Shown here: piece by piece, positions 17,101 through 32,100 of the stretch | Layout of the letters: every line of letters begins with the position of its first letter | How positions within the stretch are numbered: the stretch's first letter is position 1 | The notes under the pieces: model-generated | The model's database searches: none | What the model was told of the DNA's origin: nothing | The model's input: the letters and a program-made list of their open reading frames with translations, nothing else | Made by a program: the position numbers and the translations under genes | DNA from: Numida meleagris | Lineage: Eukaryota > Chordata > Aves > Galliformes > Numididae | Direction of reading: 5' to 3' | Assembly: GCF_002078875.1 (NCBI RefSeq) | Contig: NC_034414.1 | Span: 26,198,637-26,262,636 of the forward strand | Length of the DNA: 64,000 bases

Positions 17101-20100
17101 AGACAAGCATTCCCTTCCCTTATCTCATTGTTCCTCTTGTCCAAAGGGTAGAAGTGATTTAATTCTAGTCCATCCTCAGCTGATGTGTATCAAAACTAGA
17201 ATATTATGGTCCAAATTATAGTAGTAAGCTTATAGGGTATCCTAGCGCAATTTGCATCAACTTGTGAAGAGGTAATGTCTTATCTGAAGCTTGTCAGAAC
17301 TGGCATTTCCAAGAGCTTTCTTCCACTCTGTGCCACCCCCCACAGCTTATTCTCCAGAATAAAATGTAGCAGAGAAGAGAAAATGGATTCTCATGATTTG
17401 TGTTTGTTGGCATGCTGCTCTTGTTCTCTTGATAAACTTTCATTTTTAGAGGGTAGTGATAGTTAAGCTGTTTGTTGTCTTCTAACTTTATTTGTAGAAA
17501 AGCTTCAAGGCCCATTACTTCAAGAAAATTAGCTTTTCCTATCAAATCTAGTTGTACATTGTTTGTGGGTGCCAGGCTTTCCTATACAAGCGGTGGGTTA
17601 AGAGGGGAGTTCCACTGGAATGCATTAAACTGTAATTCTCATAGTCTGGTAACTGAGTAAATATTGCAGAGCACTTCTTGATAACAAAGTAAATATGGCT
17701 GACTATACCTACTTTTTGAAAGAAGTTCTTTGTATTTCGACAAATGGAGGTATAGATCCTTGTGAGACATGCCTTATTTCTTCTTTAAAATTTGTCTCAG
17801 CCATAGTAATGAACTAAAATAGCAGAATGTTTTGGGTTTTGTTTAATAAAATAAATGACTTTGTAGAGCGAAGACTTGAGTACTCCTTATTAACATCAGT
17901 TGTGTTCAATTGGAATAGCTGGTCTCTTCCAGTAAAAATCATCTCATCTTAAGTGCTGTAACTTCAGGAATGTCTTGCAGCATCTCTATCTGCTAGACAC
18001 CCGCTTTGTTCCAACTATTCCAATTAGACATATAGCTACTGAGAGTGTTTTTCCATCTTTGGAAACTGACTTTTTTGAAAATTTTTGGTTTCTCCTCAGA
18101 TTACTCTTCTGTGCTTTTTGAGTGTTACAAACAGCTCTGTGCTGAGAAGTCGTCTTATTACTGCCTAGACAACCTCTTTTTGTTACCGTGGCACTGGCTT
18201 GCTTTACAGAGCTACTGTGCAGGTTGTATGCTTGTCTGCAAAAGCACAGCTGGCCAATTCAAACAAATAAATATAATTAGGGCTTTTGAGTCCTTTAATG
18301 CATCAGTTTTTGCTATTCAGCTTGGAACAGCTAAATAGCTGTTATAATCAAACCAATGTAAAGAGTATGCTTTCATAGCAGGGAGATGCTATTTTGTTAG
18401 CCATATCTCAAATGGGAGTGGCTGAGAATGGAAGGTGGGTAAGCTTGCTGTGTAGTCTGGAGAAACCAAAGGTGCTGTTCTCAGTGATGTAAGAACTCGA
18501 GAACTGATGAGAAGTGACTGGAAAGTAGCTGTACCTTTTGTCTGTGCTGCAAGATAGTCAGTACATCTGCCTCAAAGTATGCTGAGTGGTTTTGTTTGGC
18601 TTCCACCCACAGTGGTCAGTTAGCCTACAAGTGTAAATTGGACATGTGAACTATCACTGTAGACTGATGTTTTGTTTCACAAGAGGAAAAATGGTCCAGG
18701 TATCCAAATAGGAGGATCAGAAGAAAAGCACAGGCATATCAGCTGAACAGTTCTTAGTGCCTTCTGAACATGTGTTGTACTGTGCAAAATGAAATGTGTA
18801 CACTTTTGTTCTTGGAACTGTCTTCTAGCTTCAGCTCAAAATACTGGGGAAATGCTGTTTTGACTTGTACAGTATGAATACTTGAAATAGTTCTAATGGT
18901 TAACTGGTATCTCTTATTACAGTGTGAATATTCTCTTTAACTTGACTACTTGCAAGTGATAGCTCCTCATCATGGCTGAACTGTCACCTGAAGAAATTCA
19001 GCTGAAAGCCAACCAGATCACTGATGAGGTAAGTATTTTTAAGAAGCTGCCTGAGATTAGAGTAGTTACCTGGCAAGATTATGGTATCCTTTAAAGACAA
19101 TCTAGAGTGGTCATTCTGCAAGGGTATAGCAGAATATTCCCAGTCACTGTCTTGGTAAGTACTGGAGCTGAGACTATTCCTGAAAGTAAAAATGAATTTT
19201 AAACTCAGTTGTAAAGCCACCTACTTGACTGAGTACTCACCACCCAGTCCTGATTACTGAGAGAATACAGGTCGAGTGCCTATCCTAATTATGTTGGTAT
19301 TTCATGCATCTAATTTCTTTCTAATGAGTTTTACTTTATAAAAGGAAAAGTAATTGTATTTTTACTTATGACTTTCACTTGGGACAAGCAAAGTACTAGT
19401 GAATTCTGGAAAAGCAGGAGTTTACTAGCCACTGGGGGGAATTAAAAAAAAAAAAAACACACCTAGTATGCTACGTCATTGTTATAGCTGAATATTGGGA
19501 AGGTTTGTGACCCTGCCAGTATGTAAACTAGTTGCTTTATTGCAATAAACTGGTGAAGAACTTTTTCAAAGAGTGATGTATGCTGTTAATATGCTCATAA
19601 AATTATTTTCTTCCTAGTCTTTGGAAAGCACAAGGAGGATTCTTGGCTTGGCCATTGAGGTAAGGAAAAGCTTTTGAATTCCTTAGGGATTTATAAATTA
19701 GAAGAATAAGCAGCAGCATTTTAACTATCACAGAGGGATCTTCATTGCTTTTTGTTTTTCCCAAACTTTTTTTTATACAGTTGAGTTAAGCCTAATGGTT
19801 TTCACATTATATAAAGTCATCATAAGTCACAAAAGGAATGATCAATATTGTCTTTTTTACTGTTTTCCTTCTAAGCAAAATGGTCAAGTCTCCAAATGTT
19901 TCAGATCAATTATAAACACTCATCTATGACAGTCAGTTACCACTTTGGCTGCTTTATTGCTTGGTTCTCAAAACACTTAATGTTTTTTTCTTTTTCCTTC
20001 ATCTCACTTTGTCCTGCTTTCAGGAGGAGGGTAGGGCTTAGTAGGGTGTGATAGGGTAGCAGAGGGCAGAGCTGCTTCTGCTTCTTCCTATGCAAAAGTA

Positions 20101-23100
20101 GTTCTGCTTATGTCTTCTCACCATCTGTTCCCCAGTTATAACTTTAAAAACAGTTAAGTATGACAATGAAACTCTTAACACCCTTGTACATTACCTGAAA
20201 CAAATCTATATTTTGGGTTTATCTAGATGATGCTATCAGTGAGTTCCTCTATGCTTTTATGACTTGTGTATCCCATTGTAAAAACAAACAAACAAAAAAA
20301 AAACCTGTAGATAGCTTACTTCTCCTTATGTATTTCCAAAAATAAAGAGCAGATCCCCTGGTAGGGTCAACTTTGTTAGAGATAACAAAGCTTAAGTAGT
20401 TCAGTTGAGACTGTTTTGCTAGTAGTTATGTATGCTGTAGACAAATGGAAATACGGATACTGAGCAGTAAAACTAATGACAAGAATTCTAGCACAGAAGA
20501 TGAGATAATTTCTTGTCTGTGTGAGGTTAGTTAGAAATTAATCTTACAAATGAGAACCTTAATGTGTAGTCAGCGCTGCTTTAGAACCTACACTCACATC
20601 CAGGTGGTAGCAGACTGCTGTTATCAGTAAGATGTTTGATTTAGTATAGCCTAATGAATTCCTCTCAAACATGAATGTCAAAAACACACAGTGCAGCAAG
20701 ATTATTTCTCTTGGTATCACACGTTAGCAATTCGTAGAAGCTGAAATAATGCCTACCGCAGTTCTGAGCTGCAAGTTTACAGCAAAATGTGGGTGTAACG
20801 TGTTTGCTAAACTGAAGACTTTGAGCCAGTGAAGAGCTATAGCTTGGTATGTTCCTCACTACCAATTTGTTTTTGCCTGGTGATGGGCTAGTTTCTTCCT
20901 GATACCTTCTGAATTCCCCACAAGGGTTTACCAGGCTTTGTCTTGTTGGTTTTTTATTATTATTTTCAATTGTGGCCTCCAGGACTAAAGGTCTTTTCAA
21001 TCCTAGTGAAAGCTGTAGCAATAAAGAATGGACTAAATGCCACTTCTTAAAACAAGATATGGCTAGGTTTACTTTTTTAGCTTGACCTTGCTGTAGTTCA
21101 ATCTTAAGTATTGTAATCAATTTTTGTCTTGTTGTAATAATAAAAAAAAAACCCTAACTGAGATGGCATAACAGGTAAGAATGTTATCAGCCTAGCAAGA
21201 TCAAATTTGAAGTTTAGTATGAGTTTACTATAGAAGTTAATCTGTAGCATTATATTTTATTACAAACTTGGTTGACTTGTCAAATTCATTCTAGAGGCAT
21301 TCTGATTTTGTACTAGTGTATTGAAATGGCTATGTATCACTAAATAACTTTCTTTGTACAGTCCCATGATGTTGGCATCAAGACTATCACCATGCTGGAT
21401 GAGCAGGGAGGTGAGTTCTTCCCCCCTCCAGCACTAATGACCGATTGTATAACTGTAAGAAAAAATGTATTATCATTCAAGTATTGTGGAAACTAAAGGC
21501 TTATTCAAGACCCTTTTGTGAAAGTAGATGACAACTGATAAGACATAAAGAAATCATCTCAAGCTGTACCAGAACAAGTTTAGATTGGATAGTAGGATGA
21601 ATGCTTTTGTGGAGAGGGTGTTCAAGCATTGGAATGGGCTAACCTGGGATGTGGTACAGTCCCCATTCCTGGAAATATTTTAAGAAATGCACGGACATGA
21701 CACTAAGGGACATGGTTTAGTGATGGGACTCAGTGGGATCAGGTTGATGGTTGGTGTGATGATCTAGAAGGTCTTTTCCAGTCTAGGTAATTCTATGATT
21801 CAAAAATCAGATCTATTAATTGTATAGTTTTGTGCACTTGTAGTGTTTAAAAGATAATTTAAAGTAGTTGAGAAATCATATTAGTTACAATGTAATGAGG
21901 TCTCTGCTACAGAAGCAACTTCTTTCCACAATAGCATGACTGTAACTGTCTGCGTTTATTCTAAAAGCAGCAACAGAAGCGCTGTTCTGAGGATAGGGAA
22001 ATACGCTTTTTAATGCAGTAAAAATAAAAACAAACTTCCTTAATTTCTTTCTACATAAGAAATCTGAGAAGGCAGGAAAGCAAATGAGACTTTAGCTTGA
22101 TATAAAGATGGAACTGAAGCTTATAGATACCAACTTGAAGGGAATGCAAATACAACCTGCCCCTGAATATCGATATTTACTCAGGTTAATTGTTTCTCTA
22201 CTAGAACAACTAAATCGCATAGAAGAAGGCATGGACCAGATAAATAAGGACATGAGAGAAGCTGAGAAAACACTGACAGAGCTCAACAAATGTTGTGGGC
22301 TCTGTGTCTGTCCTTGCAACAGGTTAGTTAAATTGGTTTGTGGGTCTGAAGTTCTAGAATATTCCCAGTAGCTATTGCATCCAGAGATGGTCTTTTATAA
22401 GAGCTGAAGAAAACAGTGATCTCTATGAAGCTTAATTGTTCTCGTTTGTAGAGGTGCACTATAATAATCTTATGAGTATAGCTAAAAGTTACTTTATCTA
22501 ACCATATATTTTGCTCCTTTCACTGTAAGTATAGCTGCTGTGTAACATCTTGTAAATTGCGCCCTAATCTTAAAGCTAGGTGATTCTGAAGTGTGTGCTT
22601 GGTAGAACAGTGCAAATACACATACAGATGAGATCAGACTGAACTACGAATAGCTGTATGTAAAGGCTGTAGTACATCAGAAATCTGACTCCTAAAATCA
22701 CTTATCAGAAATTTTCTGCTAACTTTGTTAAAAGCTTAACATGGTGGACAATTAAATGTTATAATTAAATATCATGGAAGAAGGCTTACTGTCCTTCTCC
22801 AAATCACAACAGTGGTTTTCCAGATATTTAAAAATATGTCTATTAATGCTTCAGGAAAGAAGAGAGTAGGAGAACAGATCTTGAATTTAGAGATTAAAGC
22901 TTTCACTAGTGACTACACAAATTCTTGCAGACTTACTTTGCAGTACTTCAAAATCATCTGTGTGGTTCTGTTTGCTTTTAGCTCTTTAGCATACCAAAAA
23001 AAAAACCCTCAAAAGGAACCAATTTATTATTCTGCTGAGAGGTAGCATAAAACTAGGTAAAAATTCCTTAGAATAGCTGAATCTACTTATTCCACGAAAT

Positions 23101-26100
23101 AATACTTTAGGAATCATTTTTAGGATAGATATAGATTTGGCTTTTAAGACAGAAAAATCTTAGCTTTAGTATCTGGAAAAAGGAGATAGTAAGCACATCT
23201 ACCTAGAAGTCAGGACAGAGCTATTTTATATTAGATTTATCAAGCTGATGGACTTTGAGCATTTTCATATATACTTTTTTTGCTTTCTGTAGTTGGCAGG
23301 CTTATTTCCCTGAGATTAATTAAGCTACTTACTGCCACTGTGCGAACTTGGAATTTGTAAACTGTTATGGCATTCCAAATACAAAAATAACAATAAAAGA
23401 AATAATGCTGGGTACCAAAATGGGCAGTAATATGCAGAAAAACTTACTAGATAAGCAAGTGGAGGGCAATGAGGAGGAAAATGAATGTCTTTATTTACTG
23501 CTATATCGAATTCTCTATCAATGTCTGAGATACTTGCCAACTGGCTATATCCAAAGCTTTTTAAAAATGTAAATTAGAACATTTAATGAATTAAATACTG
23601 TAGTTTTTTCTAATTTCCACTACGCTTAGTCAGCTTATTTGTAAAGGCTTTGTGAAAACGTGAGATACTGGTAATACTCTAATATAACCTGTATACTAAT
23701 CCAATTTACATGTTTGCTGGTCTTTACTATTCTTTCTTCTCTATTCTCTTCTAACACTGATGCTTGCTTTCTAAAAACGAAGACTAAGATAAGAAGTTGT
23801 ATTCACTTAACTGGTGAAAACGGATTTTAGGACAAGGTCAGTCTTACTAGTGCAGCATGTGCATTTAACCAGCTGTCTAAGGTGATGCTTCTGTTGGATT
23901 TGCGCTTGCGTGTGCACGATATTTGCATGCAGGTCTCCTTGTGACTGTGATGTGTTGTAATACTGTGTGGATAGAAAATGTCAATTACCATAAGTTATAT
24001 TAGCTGTGGCAATATTGACCAAGTACTTGAACCCTTGCTGTTTTGACAAGCAGTGTAGATTGCCTTACTCTTACAGAAACAAAACTTGAGAAAAGTGAAT
24101 GCATAGTAACTTTAAAAAAAAAAAAAGCTCTTAAAATCTCAAACAGTGAGAGGTTTTGTTCTTAGTAGCTGTACTTAATTTAAGCAATAATGTATTTCTA
24201 GCTGTCTGTTTCAGTTGAGAAAGTACTTTTCAGGCTACTTGTCTTTTCTCAATAAGTTCTTTACTGTTACCTCTGGCACCGAATACTTTGATAATTCAAA
24301 AGACTAGTGTACAGATCTCACCTGCTGCAACCTCAGCATGAATGAGATTCAAATATAATGCTCGAGCTATTTGCAGCAAACCTAAAGAGATCTTAAAGGC
24401 TGTGCATGCACAGAATTGACTAGCTCAGGTTTCTTCAGAGTTCTACTGGGTGCAGCATTTCCATTATGAACTGAGAGCTGAATTCCTTACTTCCCCTCAG
24501 TGTATTCATACTAGATTATATTTCATACGTCAGCTCCTATGAGAATTTACTATCTTGAGTATCTAAATATCAAAGGAATGAGAAGGGAATATCTCTTCAT
24601 TATTGTTAACTTTGCAGCTCTTCAAGCATGAAACTTCTGGGCTACTGATGTTGAATGCACTACAAATATTGAAGTCAATTAAGTTGTAAAGTTAGATGTA
24701 ATGAAAGATTCCTGATACTGTTGTAAGCTTCCTCTATTCTGTTAAAGTATACTACTTAATTAAGGAAGACTCTGTACTTGTACTAACACGTGAGAAAAGA
24801 TTAGCCAATTGTCCGTAGAGTAACTTGGTTATGCTTGTACTATTCTAAGAAATTATAAAAAGCCTTGTCTAGATAATACATACAAAATCTACTATCTTTA
24901 GGGCCCAAGACAAGTGTTTCTGTCAATCCTAGAGTAATGCGGGACATCAGCCAGAAAACCATTTTTTTTGATAGAGCAGCTCAGATTTCTGATTTTTATG
25001 GAGTAGGGTAAAGAACTTCGAGTCTACCAAAGCATACAGGGCAACCTGGGGAGATGGAACAGAGAACTCAGCAGATCATGTGATATCCATGCAACCAAGA
25101 AGCGTAAATCAGCAGCAGCCACAGAATTCTAGAGGACCAAGTGGTGGATACATCACAAGGTTTGTTTCCTCATATTTATCAATCCCAAATACAGAAATCA
25201 TAAGCTTCTTTCAGACAGATTTTAGGTGAAGTTGCTAAATAGCAAGTTTTTTACTGTTATTTGGAAGAACTATTACTTCTTGGAGACAAGATGGCAAGGA
25301 TGAAATGCTACACTACTGAAAGCGTACGTCTTGCACTTCCTTGCTCTATTGAGAGCTGTAGAGCTCCAGTGCTAAGTTACAGAGAGTAATGTTTAAAAAA
25401 AAAGTGAAATACTCTTACTGTCATACAAATATGAGACAAACTAATGTCTTAAGCTTTCTCTAGTAGCTGCTGTTTTAACCTCTAAGGCATTTTTTTTAAT
25501 AGTGGATAATTTAATGCTGTCCTTTTGGTGGGCTGTTTGCTTAGAATATGTAGATTTTAAATGTTGGAAATGCACCTTGATTTGAATAGCTAGCCAATCA
25601 GGTGTCTTTGAAACAACAATAATATTAAATTTAGGGTAGGGAAAAGCAAGTTCTTGCTTCATGGAAATGCTGTCTTCGTTGAACAGGATAACAAATGATG
25701 CCAGAGAAGATGAAATGGATGAAAATCTTACTCAAGTAGGAAACATTCTTGGGAATTTAAAAAATATGGCTTTGGATATGGGCAATGAGATTGATGCGCA
25801 GAATAAGCAAATAGACCGGATAAATGTAAAGGTAAGTGCCAAAGGTATTCTCTGCATTCAGCCTAAGGTGACAACTTCTTGTTACTGAGAAGTGATAAAG
25901 AATGGGCTCACTCTTATCTATCAGTATTTGCAGTAAAATAGGGAATTAAGATCATACCATTCTCTAGTTGTAGTGATATAAACAAGAAAGATCCTGGTGT
26001 TTGGGTACGTAGCTGAAAATTCAAATATTTTCAAGTGTAAGAATCTTAAAATAAATAAATAACCCTAATATGGTACAGATCACTGCTTACTCTGAAAACA

Positions 26101-29100
26101 GCTTAACTGTATTTATCAAATGCTTTATATGTATTTGAAGTATAACTGAGAGACTGTTGCTTCCAGGGAATTTTATTGTGCATGGGAGGGAATAGGGTGT
26201 GTTTATTTTGTTGTTGTTCATTTGTTTTTTGTTGTTTTTTTTAAATGATAGCAAGACTTTTCTGGAATTCTTTTTAAAAACAAACAAAAATCCCACAAAC
26301 CACTGCCCTATTCGATTACCGAAAGGTAATTCTTTGCCTTAATTCAAAGTCTCTTGAGGCCTGGACATGAGAAATGATAGGTTTTGTAGATGCACAAGAA
26401 CATATTTTATTCTTATCTGCACATTAAGTTAGTTAGTCCCAGACAGTAACATCTTTCTGCATTCCATCCTAATCCAGTGTTCCAATAATAAACTTCCCTA
26501 AACGGATAAATAGCATATAAATCTGATTAAGGGGGTTTCTTTCAGTGGGCAACTTCTGAGGAGGTTTAGTCATATTTTGAAATCCCCATTTTCTGAACTG
26601 AATAAAAGCTTTTACAGGCAATCTTGTTAAGAAAGGGAACAAAAGTTTAATGAATGGTGAGTATTATACATTTAAAAAAGCAGAAGTAGGTACATGTTGC
26701 TGTGAACTTCCAAAATGAAGTGGAATTGCAAAGTCAAAAGGTATTTCTGAAAAGCCCCGTAGGATTAATGATATCAAATATATAGAGTAAGATAGGCTAG
26801 TGTGACATAGGTGCTGCTGATGTCTATCTATGTCAGCATCTCAGTTCTGTCTAGTCTTTAGGGGGTTTTGGTACTCAGTGTCAGTCAACACAATCATAAT
26901 GGGGGTCATTCTCTGAAACTACAGATCTGAGGTGATTTTTAAGTAATTCAAATGTTTTAAAGGGCATGAAAAAAGTTCATCAGAACTTAAAATGTGATGT
27001 GGAACTTATCAAGAGGACTGAACATTGCCCAGTCTAATTAACTGTAAACGAGAACTAATGTTTTTAGCAGTAGTGTTTCTGGTGTTTCGAACACCTGTTT
27101 TGGCTTGGTACTATAGTGGTCTGAATAGACGTTGCTGATTGTCTTACTAGCTCTTGAAATTTAGTGTGAACAAATGAGAATTGCCTTACAAATCTGCAAG
27201 AACAATGCGAAGTGCAATTCCTGGCTTTGAGACTAGCAGTCTGGCTATGGTCTCAGGATATTTAAATTAATTCTTTTCTGTTGATAAACGTCTTAAGATG
27301 CAGTGAACAGTATGGAAACTGGATGAAGGTATTGAGGGTAAGTCTCTAAAGGACTGTATCACCTGCATAAAGAAAAAAGAAGTACTGAGCTGCAGTCCTG
27401 AGGAATATTCTAGGTTTTTTTTGTTTGCTTTCTTTGGCGCTTTTCTGTAATATGTTCCTGCTCCTCCCTAGCCATCAACCTGAAAGGCAGGAATAAAGGG
27501 CTTGGGCTGCTGATGTCCTCTTCCTAGCTCATTTCGTTATGAGCTTATGAAATATCTAATGCATAGGTAGAGCTTCTAAGGAGTTCTGCTTCTGGTGGTG
27601 AGAGGAAAAGCTAGTTTTGTGCTACTGTTCATTCCCCACTGCAAACTGGATGGATAGAGTTATTTCAAAGCTCATTATCCTGCTGTGCAGGAAAGCAGCA
27701 TCTTGGCACTTGTTCAGTCCACATACAGTGGCTGATTTTTTTATTTTTGATGCTTTAGTTGCAGTAAAACACTCGTAAAATGAAGAGCTTTCCTTACAGA
27801 TACCATACTGTTGTGACACTATAATCCTTATGCTCTTGTTCTGTTGATACTCTTTCTGATTTGCTAAAGCAGACTGCTGTATGTTTTGAGGGTCAGCTAA
27901 AGATTAAAAACTCTCCTGATTTTTGTATCTGATGAAATTGACAGCTAAGCTGACTTAAAAGCATATATGTAAATATATATTACACATATTTATGTGTAAA
28001 TATATAATGAATAAGAAATCAATGCATAGAAACTTAACAGCAAAGTTTTATTTCTGTTAAGTTTCTACGTTAAGTCAGGTGTTCTTTATTAGCAGTGCTG
28101 GGAAGCACTGGGGATATTTCCAGCATAAGTGCTTCAGAGATGACATAATTCAGAGTCCATTGTATTTCCACAGATAGTGCATATTCATCAATTACCTGTG
28201 AGATAATTAACATACACACGCCTATCTCAGGTAGTGATTTATGAGGTTTCCAGTCTTCCGTTCCATGGTCTTGTGGGATCCTTCTAGCATTATGACAGTC
28301 CAATCAATAGCCTTTTCCTTCATCCAGTGGTCTTACTCACTCACCCTTTAGATGAGCTTTCTTCATTGATGCATGGTTATTAGGAGAATGCCTATTATAA
28401 GTAATTCATAGGTACTGAAATAGTAACATTTGCTCACTCAGCCATTATTTCTGGACATCTGCTCATCCTTTGATAGAGGTAAGTTTGGCAGCCTGTCTTC
28501 TAATGATTTATAGTGGTGTGTTGGAAGATAAGGAGGATAGAGGGGAGTATCTTCATGTCTGCCTGTTGCATCCCAGCCTATTCCCAGAGTGAGACAATTC
28601 CTTCTTGTGTGGAGGCCCTGGCTTCTTTTGATGTTTGATAAGCTTACTCGTGTTGTTTGATTATTGTGGTTTTTTTTTTTGCTGAAGGTCTCTTGTTGAA
28701 ACAGGACAGTGTTACAACATGCTTTCTACCCTACAATGCTACTTCCATAACTATTCACAACATCTAAAAGCTATTACAGTTTTGCATGCAAGAACTAATC
28801 ACATAATAAAACAATTCAACAACTGTATTTCTAAAAATACACTACTAAAATCTATGGTATGTCTACTTTTTCCAAATAACATGTTTTTAGAAATAGCTTA
28901 TCAAACAGTCGGTCCTGGAGGGTAAAGAGGTCCAGGAAGGCTGGTTGCTCCTCAAGAAGGAAGTCCTGAAGGTGCAGGAACAGGCTGTCCCCCTGAGCTG
29001 CAAGATGAGCCGGTGGGGAAGGAGACCAGCATGGATGAACAGGGAGCTTTTCCTGAGGCTCCAGAAGAAAAAGAGAATCTACCTCCTGTGGAAGAAGGGA

Positions 29101-32100
29101 CAGGCAACTTGGGAGAAGTACAAAGAGGTTGTCAGGATGTGCAGGGAGAAAATTAGAAAGGCAAAGGCCAAGCTCAAATTAAGCTTGGCTGCTGGGATTA
29201 ATGGGAACAAGAAACTCTTTTACAAATATATTAACAGTAGGAGGAGGACCAAGGAGAATCTCCATTCTTTACTGGACGCAGCTGGGAATGTGGCCACTGA
29301 GGACAATGAAAAGGCTGAGGTTCTCAGTGCCTTTTTTTACGTCTGTCTTTAAAAACCAGACCAGTTGTCCTCAGAGCACTCTACTCTCTGACCTGGAAGT
29401 CTTGGATACGGAGTGAAACAAACCCCCCATGATTCAGGAGGAAACAGTCAGAAACCTACTACTCCACCTGGACTGCCACAAGTCCATGGAGCCGGACAAG
29501 ATCCACCCGAGAGTACTGAGGGAGCTGGTGGAGGAGATAGCCAAGCTGCTTTCCATCCTCTATCGGCGTTCCTGGTCAACTGGAGAGGTCCCAGAAGACT
29601 GGAGACTTGCTAATGTGACTCCCATCTACAAGAAGGGTCGTAAGGTGGATCCGGGGAACTACAGGCCTGTCAGCCTGACCTCGGTGCCAGGGAAGGTTAT
29701 GGAGCAGATTGTCCTGAGGGAGGTCATGCAGCGTTTGCGGGACAACCGGGGGATCAGGCCCAGCCAGCATGGGTTTGTGAAGGGCAGGTCCTGCTTGACC
29801 AACCTGATCTCCTTTTATGATCAAGTGACCCGTCTGGTGGATGAGGGAAAGGCTGTTGATGTGGTCTACCTAGACTTCAGCAAAGCCTTTGACACTGTCT
29901 CCCCCAGTATTCTCCTGGAGAAACTGGCAGCCCGTGGCTTGGACAGGTACGCTCTTTGCTGGGTAAGGAGCTGGCTGGAGGGCCGGGCCCAGAGAGTGGT
30001 GGTGAATGGAGTTAAATCCAGCTGGTGACCAGTCATGAGTGGTGTTCCCCAGGGGTTGGTGCTGGGGCCTGTCCTCTTCAATATCTTAATTGATGACCTG
30101 GATGAGAGCATCAAGAGCACCCTCAGTAAGTTTGCAGACGACACCAAGCTGGCAGGAAGTGTCGATCTGCCTGGGGGTAGAGAGGCCCTACAGAGAGATC
30201 TGGACAGGCTGGATCTCTGGGCTGAAGCCAATGGGATGAGGTTCAACAAGACCAAGTGCCGGGTCCTGCACTTTGGCCGCAACAACCCCAGGCAATGCTA
30301 CAGGCTTGGGGCAGAATGGCTGCATAGTTGTGTGGAGGAAACAGACCTGGGGGTATTGGTAGATTCTCAGCTGAGCATGGGCCAGCAGTGTACCCAGGTG
30401 GCCAAGAAGGCCAATGGCATCCTGGCTTGTATCAGAAATAATGTTGCCATAGTAGGAGTAGAGAAGTCATTCTCCCTCTGTACTCAGCCCTAGTGAGGCC
30501 CCACCTCGAGTACTGTGTCCAGTTTTGGGCCCCTCACTGCAAAAAAGACATTGAGGCCCTGGAGCGTGTTCAGAGGAGGGCGACGAAGCTGGTGAGGGGT
30601 CTGGAGCACAGGCCTTATGAGGAGTGGCTGAGGGAGCTGGGATTGTTCAGTCTGGAGAAGAGGAGGCTCAGGGGAGACCTTATACTCTCTGTAACTACCT
30701 GAAGGGAGGTTGTAGTGAGCTGGGGATCAGCCTCTTCTCTCTTGTAACTAGTGACTGGATGAGGGGGAATGGCTTCAAGATGCGCCAGGGGAGATTTAGG
30801 CTGGACATTAGGAAATACTACTTTTCTGAAAGAGTGGTCAGGCCCTGGAATGGACTGCCCAGGGAGGTGCTTGAGTCACCGTCCCTGGAGGTGTTCAAGA
30901 AACATTTCGATCTAGTGTTGAGAGACATGGTTTAGTGGGGTTATTGGTGGTAGGTGGATGGTTGAACTGGATGATCTTGTAGGTCTTTTCCAACCTAGCT
31001 AATTCTATGATTCTATAAATATATTGTGGCCTACTTCTTCAAATGAATAAATAATAATTTATATATATAATCTAGCTTATGGCTAGATGTTTCTAGCTTA
31101 CAAAAAATGGCTTCCTTTATATTTACCATGTTAATACTGTGTAATTCAGGAGTTCCTGTCAGTTTGAATTCTTAAATCATTTTGCATGTAGTTTGCAAAT
31201 GACCTATGAATTTGTCTTTTTCAGGCAGATACAAACAGAGATCGCATTGAGCAAGCCAACATCAGAGCGAAGAAACTCATTGACAATTAGAACCTATTGT
31301 AATTGTTCGGTGACACTGTCTCTCCACCTTCAAGCCACCATATTCATGGATCTGTGAAACTTCCTCTACTCTGAAATAAGAGGGGCTGGGAAAAATGAAA
31401 CAATACCCTTTCTATGGGGATTTTTTTTGTAATTACTTCATGTAAACGTGATTTTGACTCCAAGAAAGTAGTCCATGTAACTTCCTTCTACTCATTTGCC
31501 TTCACTTTCTTAAACTGCTCAGGGCTGAAAGTGTCATGGCTTTGAGAACCTTCTTGCATGTTTTACTCTCCCTCCCAGTCTCTTTTCTTGCATCAAAAAT
31601 ACAATTCATTACTGAAGTTGAATAAGCAGGGTAACATGAATTCATGGTTGTGGAAAGCTGGAGAGGGCACTTTGCACTGTTTGAAATACCTCATAAGTTG
31701 AGTGTCTTCACTAAAATAGGGACTTGGTGAGTATTGTTTGACTTGTATCTCTAAGCATGCTAACCATGGTTTTATAGTTCAAACCACAACTGGTTTGGTT
31801 TGAGCTTATGGATTACAGAATTCAAGTAGCCCACTAATTACTACTACTGGGTTGAGGGCTTTAAAAACACTTCTTAAACACACAGACTTTAATGTAAAGC
31901 TAACTGGAGGGCTATACTGGTTCCCATTTCTTTATTGTGAATTGGCATTTGGAGGCTATGACTAGAAAATGATGCTGCATTTTTCTAGTAACATTTGTTG
32001 TGTGTTTTGATAGAGCTGATCTAAACCCTATGTCCATGTGAGTAGATCACAACAAATAAATTTTAAAAATCCCTAAAGCATTTAATTGTTGGACACAGTT

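Larger units (their letters stand above)
14179..18922 (+). other. SNAP23 intron 1
   Basis: 4.7 kb. The first 300 bp are still part of the CpG island. It holds a CR1 3' end (14723-14985) and a possible degenerate antisense CR1 fragment (about 16955-17180). The remainder shows no exon I can support. Confidence 0.75.

Noticed and set aside
20665..21120. 151-codon minus-strand open frame in SNAP23 intron 3
   Set aside because: The longest unexplained open frame, but it shows no family resemblance and no promoter or splice context, and it overlaps what may be a diverged CR1 tail.
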